A DNA stretch of 64,000 nucleotides from TMED88 sp964515335 (GTDB taxonomy: Bacteria > Myxococcota_A > UBA9160 > UBA4427), in the NCBI GenBank assembly GCA_964515335.1, contig CAZETS010000025.1, forward strand, positions 1-64,000. The letters are read 5' to 3'. Made by a program: the position numbers and the translations under genes. This document shows, piece after piece, positions 1-8,924 of the stretch. Under the pieces are notes generated by a model, which did not search any database, was not told where the DNA came from, and worked only from the letters and a program-made list of their open reading frames with translations. Position 1 is the first letter of the stretch; each line of letters opens with the position of its first letter.

Positions 1-138
1 CGGTGCTACTGGGGACGGATCCCGACGAGGCGGCTAGCGCGGATCCGGGTCCACGAGGCACGGTTCGCCGTCTAAGCGCCGAAACCCGCAGCGAATCGAC
101 AACTTCGAGTCTTCTTGGGCCCAATCTTCGAGCCACCT

Positions 139-1293
139 CTAGCAGCCAAGAAGCGCCGCGAAGAACGCCGTCATCGCCTCGACCTGGTCGAGCTCGACGT
201 ACTCGCGGCTGGTGTGGGCGCGGCGGATCGACCCGGGGCCCATCACGACGCCCGGCACGCCGGCCTCGGCCTCGAAGACGCCGGCGTCGGTGCCGAACGC
301 GACCGACCCGGTGCTCGCGGGTCGACCGCTGCGCCCGAGCGCCTCGATGCAGGCGAGCACCGCGGGGTGCTCGGCCGGCGTTCCGAGGGCGGGCTTCTCG
401 AGCCGGCACGATGCGATCCCCACCGAGTCGGCAACACCCGCCCGCCGCAGCGCATCGGCGATCTGCGCCTCGACGTCGGCAGTGCTCTCACCCGGCAACA
501 CGCGGCGGTCGGCGACGAGCGAGGCGTGGTGGGGCACGATATTCGGAGCGTGTCCGCCAGCGACGCGACCGACCGATAGGGTGCCCGGCCCGAGCACGGG
601 ATGTGGCTGCTCGGCGAGGCGGCGGGCGAGCTCGTCGAGGGCGACCGTCGCGCGAGCGAGCGAGACGATCGCGTTGTCTCCGCGCTCGGGATCCGAGGCG
701 TGGCCGGCGCGACCGCTGGCCTCGAGGTGGGCGTGCACGACGCCCTTGTGGGCGTGTACGACGCAGAGCTCGGTCGGCTCGGTGGCGAGCACCCAATCGG
801 GACGTCGCCCACCGAGCGAACGCACGACGTCTCGCACGCCGAGGCTGCCGAGCTCTTCGTCGGCCTCACCCACCAGGATCAGGCTGCGGCGCAGCCGGCC
901 TCTCTCGAGCACCTGCTCGAGCGCGGCCACGAGGCACGCCATGCCCGCCTTGGTGTCGCAGCTGCCCCGCCCGAGCAGCCGGTCGTCCTCGATCCGCGGG
1001 TCGAAGGGGTCGATCTCCATGCCGTCGACGGGAACCGTGTCGAGATGCGAGGCCACCAGCAGCGTCTCGGCGGCCGGGTCGGCGGCGCGGATCTCTGCGA
1101 CGACACTCTGCCGATGGCCCTCGCCGACGAGTTCTGCGTCGACGCCCAGGGCCCGCAGCTGCTCGCGCAGATGCTCGGCGAGCCGCGTCTCGCCGGTGAT
1201 GTCGGCCGGCAGGTCGCTCCGGCCCATAGGGTTCACCGAGGGGATCGCCACGTAGTCGCGCAGATGGCGCAGGGTCGGGGTGGATTCGGCCAT
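139..1293 (-). CDS. M20-family metallopeptidase (ArgE/DapE-like deacylase)
   Basis: A 384-residue zinc-dependent amidohydrolase of the M20 family, probably cytoplasmic because no signal peptide is visible. The metal and catalytic motifs are present in order: SHLDTVP with His83 and Asp85, Asp113 in GRGSCDTKAG, the acid pair Glu146-Glu147 in GEADEE, Glu172, and His360 near the C-terminus. GHAS at 197-200 marks the dimerisation-domain His region. The length matches acetylornithine deacetylase and succinyl-diaminopimelate desuccinylase, but no arg or dap gene is adjacent, so the acyl-amino-acid substrate is open. ATG start with a GGAAG ribosome site about 6 bases upstream. It is divergent from the HTH-cupin regulator, which may control it (inference). 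Confidence 0.9.
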   Translation of the reverse strand: MAESTPTLRHLRDYVAIPSVNPMGRSDLPADITGETRLAEHLREQLRALGVDAELVGEGHRQSVVAEIRAADPAAETLLVASHLDTVPVDGMEIDPFDPRIEDDRLLGRGSCDTKAGMACLVAALEQVLERGRLRRSLILVGEADEELGSLGVRDVVRSLGGRRPDWVLATEPTELCVVHAHKGVVHAHLEASGRAGHASDPERGDNAIVSLARATVALDELARRLAEQPHPVLGPGTLSVGRVAGGHAPNIVPHHASLVADRRVLPGESTADVEAQIADALRRAGVADSVGIASCRLEKPALGTPAEHPAVLACIEALGRSGRPASTGSVAFGTDAGVFEAEAGVPGVVMGPGSIRRAHTSREYVELDQVEAMTAFFAALLGC

Positions 1294-1426
1294 GGATGCT
1301 TCCGGCCCGGCAGTTTAACGGGCCTCCGGACGCCACCCGACATTCCCTGCGGGGCAAGTCGGCGCGGTTCCGGATTTTTCTTCACGAGAACGGATGGTCA
1401 TGATAAAAGGAGACATACGGAGCCGC

Positions 1427-1489
1427 ATGTCGGATCACTCACACTGCCCCTGGCCTGTGAGCCGCGTCGGGGGCGCGAACCGGAGATGA
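1427..1489 (+). other. Possible 20-codon leader ORF
   Basis: A short ORF (begins MSDHSHCPWP) has its own GGAG four bases before its ATG and ends five bases before the GTG of the HTH-cupin regulator gene. The arrangement would allow translational coupling. At this length it may be chance, and the product resembles nothing I recognise. Confidence 0.2.
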
Positions 1490-1493
1490 CGCC

Positions 1494-2162
1494 GTGGACG
1501 AGTCGGTGTGTCGAATCGCTGCACGCATCCGGGCCTGGCGGCACGAAGCCGGTCTGAGCCTCCAGCAGTTGGCGAACCGCTCGGGCGTCTCGCCGAGCAC
1601 GATCCACAAGATCGAGCACTGCCAGACCGTGCCGACGATCGCCGTCCTGCTGAAGCTCGCCACGGGCTTCGGTCGACGAGCCATCGACCTCTTCGACGAC
1701 ATCCCCGACGCCACGCCGGCCACCCACGTCCGCGCCGCCGAGCGTGACGAGGCCCGCACCGCCCAGGGAGTCGTGCTCCAGACGCTCACCCGCGAACCGG
1801 CCCGCCGCGACATCTCGGTCTGGCGCGTCGTCCATCCGCCGGGCTTCAGCTTCGGCGACCGCACCATGCAGCACTACGACGGCGAGATGGTGATCTACCT
1901 CGAGCGGGGCCGGCTGCACGTGCACGTCGACGAGGAGCGCTACCAGCTCGAGACCGGAGACACGCTCCACTTCAAGGCCTCGAGCCCACACGCCTGGCGC
2001 AACGACGACCAGGAGGACGCCGTCGCCCTGATCTTCGGCAACGCGACCGAATCGGCGCGCCCCGCCCTGCTCTCCCGGCTGCGCCGCCTCGGCCTTCACC
2101 CCGAGCCGCACGGCCGCGGCCCCGCGCCCGGCGCCCGATCGACGTACGCGGCGACCGCCTGA
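1494..2162 (+). CDS. XRE-family HTH regulator with C-terminal cupin domain
   Basis: A 222-residue DNA-binding regulator. Residues about 8-62 form a Cro/CI-type helix-turn-helix (LSLQQLANRSGVSPSTIHKI). Residues about 115-185 form a small cupin barrel (HYDGEMVIYLERG followed by GDTLHFKASSPHAW) that in this family binds a small ligand. GTG start with GGAG eight bases upstream. It lies between a divergent M20 peptidase and a co-directional MFS transporter 48 bases downstream, an arrangement typical of a local regulator of uptake and hydrolysis of a small amino-acid-like compound. The ligand is not deducible. The tail (about 195-222) is Pro/Gly/Ala-rich and probably disordered. Confidence 0.9.
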   Translation: MDESVCRIAARIRAWRHEAGLSLQQLANRSGVSPSTIHKIEHCQTVPTIAVLLKLATGFGRRAIDLFDDIPDATPATHVRAAERDEARTAQGVVLQTLTREPARRDISVWRVVHPPGFSFGDRTMQHYDGEMVIYLERGRLHVHVDEERYQLETGDTLHFKASSPHAWRNDDQEDAVALIFGNATESARPALLSRLRRLGLHPEPHGRGPAPGARSTYAATA

Positions 2163-2210
2163 ACACGCCCCACCGACGGCCCCGGCGGGGCGCCCTGCTA
2201 GGGTCCGCGG

Positions 2211-3578
2211 ATGGAGCGAGACGCGACCCCGCTCGAGGCCCAGCGCCTCAGCCCGTACCTGGTCGCGCTGTTCGGACTGCTCTCCACGGCGACGCTCTTC
2301 GAAGGCTTCGACTCCGCGATGCACAGCTTCGCGGCACCCGAGGTGCGGGCATCCCTCGGCATCAGCCGCGAGAGCTGGGGGATGGTCAGCGGCATCACCC
2401 GGCTGGGGGTCGCGGCCTCTTTCGTCTTCATGCTGTCGGCCGACCACCTGGGCCGCCGCGCCGTGATGATGGCCACGGTGGTCGGCTTCACGATCGCGAA
2501 CGGCCTGACCGCCTTCGCGACCAGCACGACGGAGTTCGTGATCGCCCAGTTCTTTGCGCGGCTCTTCCTGACGGCCGAGTACGCGCTCGCGGTGATCATC
2601 ATCGGCGAGGAGTACCCGGCCCGGCTCCGCGGCCGTGCCATCGCGATCCTCACCAGCCTCGCGACCGTCGGCGTGATGGTGATGGCCAAGGTGCAGCCCT
2701 ACGTGCTGCTTGCCGAGGACGCCCCGGGCAACTGGCTGCACGACCTCGGCGCCGCAATGGTCGCGGCGGGCGGCTCACTGTTCGGCCGTGAGGTCGCGGA
2801 CGAGAGCTGGCGCGCCCTCTACGTGCTCGGCGCCCTGCCGCTCGTGCTGGTCTTCGGCCTGCGCTTCGCGATGCGCGAGACGCGGCGCTTCGAGGCCAGC
2901 GACGAATCGCGTCGCCAAGCCGCCGGCGCTGCGCCGACGCTGCGCGACCACTGGCGCAACGCGGCCACGCCCTGGCGCGCGCGCTACCGCAGGCGGACGG
3001 CGATCGTCAGCCTGCTCTGGAACTGCGTCCACCTGGTGACGGCGCCGTCGGTCGTCTACTGGGTGATCTTCGCGCGTGAGGACCTGGGCCTGACCACCAC
3101 GCAGGTCGGCAGCATCGTGTTCTGGGGCTACGGCGGCGGCGTGGCGGGCCACTTCGTCGCCGGGTACCTGATCGACCGGGTCGGGCGCAAGCCCACCTGC
3201 TCGGGCTTCTACGTGGTGGCCGCCGTGTCGATCTTCATGCTCTACCACGTGCCGTCCCTGCTCGGTCAGTACGTCTGGATGATCGCCACGGTCTTCTCCT
3301 TCGGCGCCGCCATGACCGCCACCCACGTCTACGCTTCCGAGCTCTTTCCCACCGAGATCCGCGCCACCGGCTACGGCTGGACGACGAACTTCATCGGACG
3401 CGCCACCGAGGTCGTCACCCCCATGGCGATCGGCGCCCTGATCGTCCCGCTCGGCGGCATCCCCGCGGCCATCGCCGTGGTCGCCGTCGGCCCGGTCGCC
3501 GGCGCCGCCCTCGTGATGCTCTTCGCCCCCGAAACCCGGGGCCTGACCCTGGAAGAGGTGCAGGAGCACCTGGCCTGA
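2211..3578 (+). CDS. MFS transporter
   Basis: A 455-residue inner-membrane secondary transporter with about twelve hydrophobic segments. Typical MFS markers are visible: FEGFDSA in TM1 (Glu31, Asp34), DHLGRR at 78-83 in the TM2-TM3 loop, EEYPARLRGRA at 133-143, DRVGRKP as the half-repeat of the loop motif, and PETRGLTLEE near the C-terminus as in sugar-porter and metabolite:H+ symporter branches. A longer extracytoplasmic insertion lies at about 162-197. The substrate is unknown. Its position behind the HTH-cupin regulator suggests joint regulation. It ends facing fusA-like, with a hairpin between them. Confidence 0.88.
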   Translation: MERDATPLEAQRLSPYLVALFGLLSTATLFEGFDSAMHSFAAPEVRASLGISRESWGMVSGITRLGVAASFVFMLSADHLGRRAVMMATVVGFTIANGLTAFATSTTEFVIAQFFARLFLTAEYALAVIIIGEEYPARLRGRAIAILTSLATVGVMVMAKVQPYVLLAEDAPGNWLHDLGAAMVAAGGSLFGREVADESWRALYVLGALPLVLVFGLRFAMRETRRFEASDESRRQAAGAAPTLRDHWRNAATPWRARYRRRTAIVSLLWNCVHLVTAPSVVYWVIFAREDLGLTTTQVGSIVFWGYGGGVAGHFVAGYLIDRVGRKPTCSGFYVVAAVSIFMLYHVPSLLGQYVWMIATVFSFGAAMTATHVYASELFPTEIRATGYGWTTNFIGRATEVVTPMAIGALIVPLGGIPAAIAVVAVGPVAGAALVMLFAPETRGLTLEEVQEHLA

Positions 3579-3588
3579 ACCCGAATCA

Positions 3589-3613
3589 CCGGGCGGATCG
3601 CACATCCGCCCGG
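3589..3613. terminator. Perfect 10-bp hairpin between convergent genes
   Basis: CCGGGCGGAT at 3589-3598 pairs exactly with 3604-3613 around the loop CGCAC. It sits between the stops of the MFS gene and the EF-G-like gene. No T-tract follows on either strand, so a bidirectional or Rho-assisted terminator is the likely role. Confidence 0.55.
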
Positions 3614-3656
3614 CCGCGCGCCAGCCCCGCGCCCCCGGCCCCCGGGCAGGCCCAGC

Positions 3657-5714
3657 CTAATCGGCCGCCGCCTTCGACTGGGCGATCACCTTCTCGGCCA
3701 GCTTCCCCGTCAACGGGTCGTAGTGCGAGAAGCGCATGTGGAACTCGCCTTTCCCTCCCGTGATGCTGGTGAGCGTCGTCGCATACTCGAGCATCTCCGA
3801 CATCGGCACCGTCGCCTTCACGACTGCCGACTGGCCGCGCGCCTCGGTGGTCTGCACCGTACCGCGCCGGGACGAGACGTCCCCCATCACGTCGCCGACG
3901 TTCTCGTCGGGCACGATGATCTCCACGCTCATGTACGGCTCGAGGAGCACCGCACCGGCCTTCTCGACCGCCGTCTTGAGGGCGAACGAGCCCGCGAGCT
4001 TGAAGGCCATTTCGTTCGAGTCGACCGAGTGGTACTTGCCGTCCACGCACTCGGCCTTCACGTCCACCACCGGGTAGCCGGCGAGCGGCCCTGCCTGGCA
4101 GGCCTCGATGATGCCCTTCTCGACCGCCGGGATCAGGTTCCGGGGGATGGCGCCGCCGACGATCTTGTCCTCGAACTCGACGCCGCCGCCCCGCGGCAGC
4201 GGCTCGAGATTGATGAAGCAGACGCCGAACATGCCCGCACCGCCGGTCTGCTTCTTGAGCTTGCCCTCGACGTGCTCGACACGCCGGGTGACGGTCTCGC
4301 GGTACGGGACCTTCGGCGTGTGCAGCTTCATCTGCACGTTGAACATGCGCTCGAGCTTGTGGGCGGTGGTGCGGATGTGCAGCTCGCCCATGCCCGTGAG
4401 CAGGTACTCCCCGGTGCTCGGCTCGCGACCGATCCGCAGCGCCGGATCCTCCTCGGCGAGCCGCCCGAGGCCGGTGAACACCTTGTCCTCGTCGGCCTTC
4501 TCGGCGGCCTCGACCGCGTACGAGATGACGCCCTCCGGCTTGTGGGGCTCGGGGAGACGCACGCCCCCCTTCTCGCTGGTGATCACGTCGCCGGTGTGCA
4601 CGTCCTTGAGCTTGGCGACGGCCACGATGTCTCCGGGGCCCGCCTCGGGCACGTCGGCGTGCTCCTCGCCCCGCAGCAGGAACATCTTGCCCACGCGCGT
4701 CTTGCGCGCCTTCGTGGCGTTCATCACGCCGTTGTCGTGAGAGAGGGTGCCCGATGCGATCCGCAGCACCGAGAGCGTGCCCGCGTAGCGGTCGATGATC
4801 GTCTTGAAGATCACCGCCGTGAGCGGCGCGTCGGCCGCGGGCTCCACCGTCACCTCGGAGTCGTCGTCGATCGCCCGGCCCGTCCAGGCCCCGCGGTCGA
4901 CGGGCGAAGGCAGCAGCTCGGTCACGTCGCGCAGCACCGTGTCGACACCCGCGCCCTCGGTCGCCGAGCCGCACAGCACGGGCAGCAGGGAGCCGCCGCG
5001 CGTCCCGGCAGCGAGGCCCGACAGCACCTCTTCATCGGAGAGCTCGCCCTCTTCGAGGTACTTCTCGAGCAGCTCATCGCTGCCCTCGGCGACGGCCTCC
5101 ACGAGCTGCTCGCGCCGCGTCTCGTACTCGCCGGCCCAATCGTCGGGTATCGCCGACTCCTTGCCGTCGGCGCCGATCAGCTTGCCGTGCAGCAGGTCGA
5201 GCGTTGCGCCCTCCGCAGCCGGCAGGGTCAGGAGCACGGGGCTCGCGCCGAGATCCGAGAGGGACTGCACGGCTCCGTCCAGGTCGGCGCGCTCGCGGTC
5301 GATGCCGTTCACGAAGGCGATCACCGGCATCTCGAGTCCGCGCGCCGCAGTGAGCATGCGCTGGGTGCCGGACTTGGCGCCGTCGACGGCGTCGACGACG
5401 AGCACCGCGCCGTCGAGCGCCTGCAGGGCCAGCTCGCCGTCACCGGCGAAGTTCGGGTCGCCTGGAGTGTCGACCAGCGTGAGGTGGTGGTCGCGCCAGT
5501 CGAACGCGTAGACGTGCGACGTGATCGACGCGGTGTGGTGCCCCGATTTCTCCTCGGGCATGTAGTTCAGCACCGACGTGCCCTGGTCGACCCGGCCGAG
5601 CTCCGACGTGGCGCCGGCGCGGTGCAGGATGGCTTCGCCCAGTGAGGTCTTGCCATCACCCGAGTGGCCGATGATGGCGAAGTTGCGGGTGTGGTCGACT
5701 TGCACGTTCTTCAT
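3657..5714 (-). CDS. EF-G-like translational GTPase paralogue
   Basis: A 685-residue protein with the full EF-G architecture: G domain, domain II, then domains III-V. The P-loop is GHSGDGKT at 16-23 and G3 is DTPGD at 82-86. The G4 motif reads NGID (136-139) instead of NKxD, and the effector segment is shortened. This fits the second EF-G-like group (often labelled FusA2) found beside canonical EF-G in many high-GC bacteria, whose exact role in translocation or recycling is not settled. No str-operon genes are adjacent, so it is not the housekeeping copy. The ATG gives MKNVQVDHTRNFAIIGH, the family start. Divergent from gpsA. Confidence 0.88.
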   Translation of the reverse strand: MKNVQVDHTRNFAIIGHSGDGKTSLGEAILHRAGATSELGRVDQGTSVLNYMPEEKSGHHTASITSHVYAFDWRDHHLTLVDTPGDPNFAGDGELALQALDGAVLVVDAVDGAKSGTQRMLTAARGLEMPVIAFVNGIDRERADLDGAVQSLSDLGASPVLLTLPAAEGATLDLLHGKLIGADGKESAIPDDWAGEYETRREQLVEAVAEGSDELLEKYLEEGELSDEEVLSGLAAGTRGGSLLPVLCGSATEGAGVDTVLRDVTELLPSPVDRGAWTGRAIDDDSEVTVEPAADAPLTAVIFKTIIDRYAGTLSVLRIASGTLSHDNGVMNATKARKTRVGKMFLLRGEEHADVPEAGPGDIVAVAKLKDVHTGDVITSEKGGVRLPEPHKPEGVISYAVEAAEKADEDKVFTGLGRLAEEDPALRIGREPSTGEYLLTGMGELHIRTTAHKLERMFNVQMKLHTPKVPYRETVTRRVEHVEGKLKKQTGGAGMFGVCFINLEPLPRGGGVEFEDKIVGGAIPRNLIPAVEKGIIEACQAGPLAGYPVVDVKAECVDGKYHSVDSNEMAFKLAGSFALKTAVEKAGAVLLEPYMSVEIIVPDENVGDVMGDVSSRRGTVQTTEARGQSAVVKATVPMSEMLEYATTLTSITGGKGEFHMRFSHYDPLTGKLAEKVIAQSKAAAD

Positions 5715-5884
5715 GGCGCTGACTCACTCCTCTGGCTTCCGGGGCGTCGGTCCGTCTGGATATCATGCGACCTTTCGGCCCCTGAAGCGAGCGAAAAAGA
5801 GCCGCGCTGGGCGGCCTGGCTGGCGCGAGGGCGCCCCAGTTTCCGATCCGCTGCGCGTTACACTCCGGGGCGGGGAGAAGCGCG

Positions 5885-6886
5885 ATGCGACTCGGGGTGG
5901 CGGTGCTCGGCGCGGGATCGTGGGGGACGACCGTCGCCAACCTCGCGAGCCACAACACTTCCACGACGCTCTGGACGCGGCGCGAGGATCTCGCGCGGGA
6001 AATCAGCGAGCAGCACACGAACGCGCGCTACCTGCCCGAGGCGCGGCTGCCCGAAGACCTGCACGCGACCGCCGACATCGAAGAGGCCGTTCGCCACGCC
6101 GACGTGGTGGTGATGGGCGTTCCATCGCATGGCTTCCGGCCGGTCCTCGAGGAGGTCTCCCGCACGATCCGCGCCTGGGTGCCGGTGATCAGTCTCGCCA
6201 AGGGGCTCGAAGAAGGCTCCCTGCTGCGCATGACCCAGATCATCAACGAGGTCCTGCCGGGGCACCCGGCCGGCGTTCTCACCGGCCCGAACCTGGCGCG
6301 CGAGATCATGGGGGGACAGGCCGCCGCCAGCGTGGTGGCCATGGAGGACGCCAAGATCGCACGGCGCATCCAGGACATCTTTCGCACCGGCATGTTCCGC
6401 GTGTACACCAACGGCGACGTGACGGGATGCGAGGTGGGCGGCGCGCTCAAGAACGTGATCGCGATCGCGGCCGGCATGGGGGACGGCATAGGCGTCGGCG
6501 ACAACACGCGCGCGGCGGTCATCACGCGCGGGCTCGCCGAGCTGACCCGACTCGGCGTAACGATGGGCGGGCATCCGCAGACCCTCGCCGGCCTGGCGGG
6601 AATGGGAGACCTGCTGGCCACCTGCATCAGCCCGCAGAGCCGCAACCGTCACGTCGGGGTACAGCTCGGCCGCGGTCGCAAGATCTCCGAGATCATCGAC
6701 GAGATGCACATGGTCGCCGAGGGCGTGAAGACGTGTCGCGTGGTGATGCAGCTGGCCGAGCAGTACGACATCGAGATGCCGATCGCCCGCGAGGTCTACG
6801 GCGCCGTCCACGAGGGCCGGACCGCCCTCCAGGCGTACCGGGGCCTGGTCCGCCACCGACCGGGCTCGGAAGGCGATCCGGGCTGA
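5885..6886 (+). CDS. gpsA: NAD(P)-dependent glycerol-3-phosphate dehydrogenase
   Basis: A 333-residue cytosolic dehydrogenase making sn-glycerol-3-phosphate from dihydroxyacetone phosphate for phospholipid synthesis. The Rossmann motif GAGSWG is at 9-14. Lys106 (SLAKGLE) and the catalytic Lys189 in GALKN are in place, followed by GMGDLLATC. Length is normal for the family. ATG start with GGGGAGAAGC just upstream. The stop codon overlaps the possible start region of the downstream lipoprotein gene. The glycerolipid role fits the several acyltransferases elsewhere in the window, but it is not in an operon with them. Confidence 0.95.
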   Translation: MRLGVAVLGAGSWGTTVANLASHNTSTTLWTRREDLAREISEQHTNARYLPEARLPEDLHATADIEEAVRHADVVVMGVPSHGFRPVLEEVSRTIRAWVPVISLAKGLEEGSLLRMTQIINEVLPGHPAGVLTGPNLAREIMGGQAAASVVAMEDAKIARRIQDIFRTGMFRVYTNGDVTGCEVGGALKNVIAIAAGMGDGIGVGDNTRAAVITRGLAELTRLGVTMGGHPQTLAGLAGMGDLLATCISPQSRNRHVGVQLGRGRKISEIIDEMHMVAEGVKTCRVVMQLAEQYDIEMPIAREVYGAVHEGRTALQAYRGLVRHRPGSEGDPG

Positions 6887-6933
6887 GCGTCGACGCGCCG
6901 ACCCGAGGGTGCGCGGCCGCCCGCCTGTGCGGC

Positions 6934-8286
6934 GTGCTCTTCGCGCTCGCCCTCACGACACCGGGCTGCGCGAGCTGGACTCCACCGTGGGGCCCCGACC
7001 GCTGCACACCGCGATTCGATTACGCGGACGGCTGGCTTGGCGGCGACGCCGCGTACTCGGTGACGCTGCCGGGCGGCACGCCGGAAGGACGGCGCACGCT
7101 CTGGCTCTTCGGCGACAGCTTCGTGGTGAAGCACCCGGGCAAGCAGCCGCGCGATCGCGTCGGCGCGGCCCTCGTTCACAACTCGATCGCGCTCTCGCAC
7201 TGCGACGGCCGTCGCTTCGAGATCTCCTATCACGTGGCGCGCGACGCTTCCGGCCGGCCGGTCGCCTTCTTCGACTCGGGCGAGGAGAGCCCGTACTGGT
7301 GGCCCGTCGGCGCCTTCGTGCACGCCGGCGCCCTCTACGTCGGTCTGCTCGAGGTCGAGCGCACGCCGGCGCGCGGCGCATTGGGGATGCGCTTCGCGCC
7401 CTCGGGCATGTCGCTGGCCCGCATCGAGGATCCAACCGCCCCGCCCGAGAGCTGGCGGCCTCGCGTCATGAAGCTGTCGTCGTCCCCCAACGGAATCCCC
7501 GGCGGCGCCATGCGGGTGCACGGCGACCACGTGCTGCTCTTCGGCTTCACGACTCAGCGCAGCCCCCGGCTGGCGCGCTTCCTCGCCCGTGTGCCGCTCG
7601 CCGCGCTGACGGGAGAGCACGACGACCTCGAGCCGTACCTCGAGACCCTCGGCGCCGAGGGCGACTGGATCCCGGGCCTCCGCCCCGACGCCGCGCGCAT
7701 ACTGATGCCCGACAGCGGCACCGAGATGAGCGTGGCGATCCACCCCGAGCTGCCCCCGGCCCGGCGCTGGTTGGCCGTGTACGGATCACCACTGCAGGTC
7801 TCGGAGAGTGGAGCCGGGCGAGCCGCTCCGTCCGGCGCCATCTTCGCCCGAACGGCCCCTGGGCCCGAGGGGCCCTGGTCGCCGCGGGTGCTCGTCCACG
7901 AGATCCGCGAGGTGGGCCTCGATGGTCTCGACGGGGCGCCGGGCATGATCTGCTACGCCGCCAAGGAGCATCCGGCATTCGACGCGCCCGGCCGGCTGCT
8001 GATCACGTACGTGTGCAACTACGCCGACGTCGACGGGGCCGGTGCGATCCCGACCCTGCGGCGTCTGCAGCGCGACATGGATACCTACGTGCCGCGCGTG
8101 ATCGACGTCGACGTCCCCGACGCCTTCCTGTCGCCGCCGGCGACGCCCGTCCCCGTGCGTGAACGGCCTACTGGGCTCCAGCCTGCGCAGGACCGCCGAG
8201 CCCCCGAGCCCGCTGCATCGCCTGCATCATCTCGCGACGCTGCTCCTGTCGCATCTTCTCGTACTCGGCCTTCTGCGCCTCGGTGA
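6934..8286 (+). CDS. Exported beta-propeller lipoprotein (DUF4185/DUF5005-like)
   Basis: A protein of about 450 residues with a short hydrophobic signal ending in the lipobox-like TPGC, so probably a lipoprotein. The mature part begins with DGWLGGDAAYSV and RTLWLFGDSF, followed by repeated W/F-G-D blades, as in DUF4185/DUF5005 five-bladed propellers; some DUF4185 proteins are endo-D-arabinanases. Activity here is inferred only from fold resemblance. The start is uncertain: GTG at 6934 leaves a signal peptide without an Arg/Lys region, while an in-frame CTG at 6883 overlapping the gpsA stop adds a basic stretch. The last 119 bases overlap the convergent Spy-like gene, and the tail is low-complexity Pro/Ala/Ser/Arg. 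Confidence 0.7.
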   Translation: MLFALALTTPGCASWTPPWGPDRCTPRFDYADGWLGGDAAYSVTLPGGTPEGRRTLWLFGDSFVVKHPGKQPRDRVGAALVHNSIALSHCDGRRFEISYHVARDASGRPVAFFDSGEESPYWWPVGAFVHAGALYVGLLEVERTPARGALGMRFAPSGMSLARIEDPTAPPESWRPRVMKLSSSPNGIPGGAMRVHGDHVLLFGFTTQRSPRLARFLARVPLAALTGEHDDLEPYLETLGAEGDWIPGLRPDAARILMPDSGTEMSVAIHPELPPARRWLAVYGSPLQVSESGAGRAAPSGAIFARTAPGPEGPWSPRVLVHEIREVGLDGLDGAPGMICYAAKEHPAFDAPGRLLITYVCNYADVDGAGAIPTLRRLQRDMDTYVPRVIDVDVPDAFLSPPATPVPVRERPTGLQPAQDRRAPEPAASPASSRDAAPVASSRTRPSAPR

Positions 8287-8713
8287 GGTGCAGCTCCACC
8301 TTGCTGGCCGCCTTCTGACCGACCATCTGCATCTGCATGCCGAGCGCCATCGGGCTGATCTCGCCGGCCTTGAACTTGTCGGCGATTCGCTCCATCGAGG
8401 CCACGGTGACCATGATGACCGGCCGGATCTCGGTCTTCTGCTCGTCGCTCAGGGTGAGGCGCTCGTCGAGCTCGCCCATGATCCGGTCCACGCCATCCTT
8501 GCCGCGCGGGACCTCGGCCAGACGCTCTTCCATCATGGCCTGCATGCCGCCCGCGGCGTCCTCCGGCACCGCGGGCGAATCCGCAACGGCCGTCGGCACG
8601 GCCACGAAGACAAGGCAAAGCAACGACAGCCCCGGTAGCAGCACGGCGAGCATCGAGCCGGCGCCTCCGGTCGTGCGCGGCGTACGTGAGCGGCGGTTGG
8701 TGGGGAATCGCAT
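8168..8713 (-). CDS. Spy/CpxP-like periplasmic helical protein
   Basis: A 181-residue exported protein. The ATG at 8713 is chosen over one 36 bases upstream because GGAGGAG lies seven bases before it. Residues about 17-45 are a signal peptide ending near VADS. The mature part is charged, Met-rich and helical, with LTLSDEQKTEIRPVI and a second HLTEAQKAEYEKMRQE unit, the LTxxQ-type pattern of Spy/CpxP and Heavy-metal-resistance families that act as periplasmic chaperones or stress sensors. No metal- or envelope-stress genes are adjacent. The C-terminal QARGLGGPAQAGAQ is unstructured and encoded within the 3' end of the opposite gene. Confidence 0.7.
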   Translation of the reverse strand: MRFPTNRRSRTPRTTGGAGSMLAVLLPGLSLLCLVFVAVPTAVADSPAVPEDAAGGMQAMMEERLAEVPRGKDGVDRIMGELDERLTLSDEQKTEIRPVIMVTVASMERIADKFKAGEISPMALGMQMQMVGQKAASKVELHLTEAQKAEYEKMRQEQRREMMQAMQRARGLGGPAQAGAQ

Positions 8714-8924
8714 GACTTTGCTCCTCCGGTTGCGGCGCGGGTGGGACACCGCCGCCTATTCGGCTCGTGGGTCCGGCCGACCGCGGACTGCGGCGCGCAG
8801 GCACCCGAGCGGCCGAAGCTTAGGCAGGCCGCAGAGCGACGCCAAGCCCGTTTGCATCTGGGGGTTCATCGCGCCCCCGCCCCCCACCGCAGCGCCACGT
8901 CACCGCGCCCGCGGGCGTTCGGCC

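Noticed and set aside
1..138. tRNA or other RNA gene at the window edge
   Set aside because: No T-loop-like GGTTCGAATCC or cloverleaf pairing; only a TTGGGCCCAA palindrome (115-124) beyond the M20 stop was seen.
3..1199. Plus-strand 398-codon ORF opposite the M20 peptidase
   Set aside because: Arg/Pro/Ala-rich GC shadow without a ribosome site; the minus-strand M20 gene has complete motifs.
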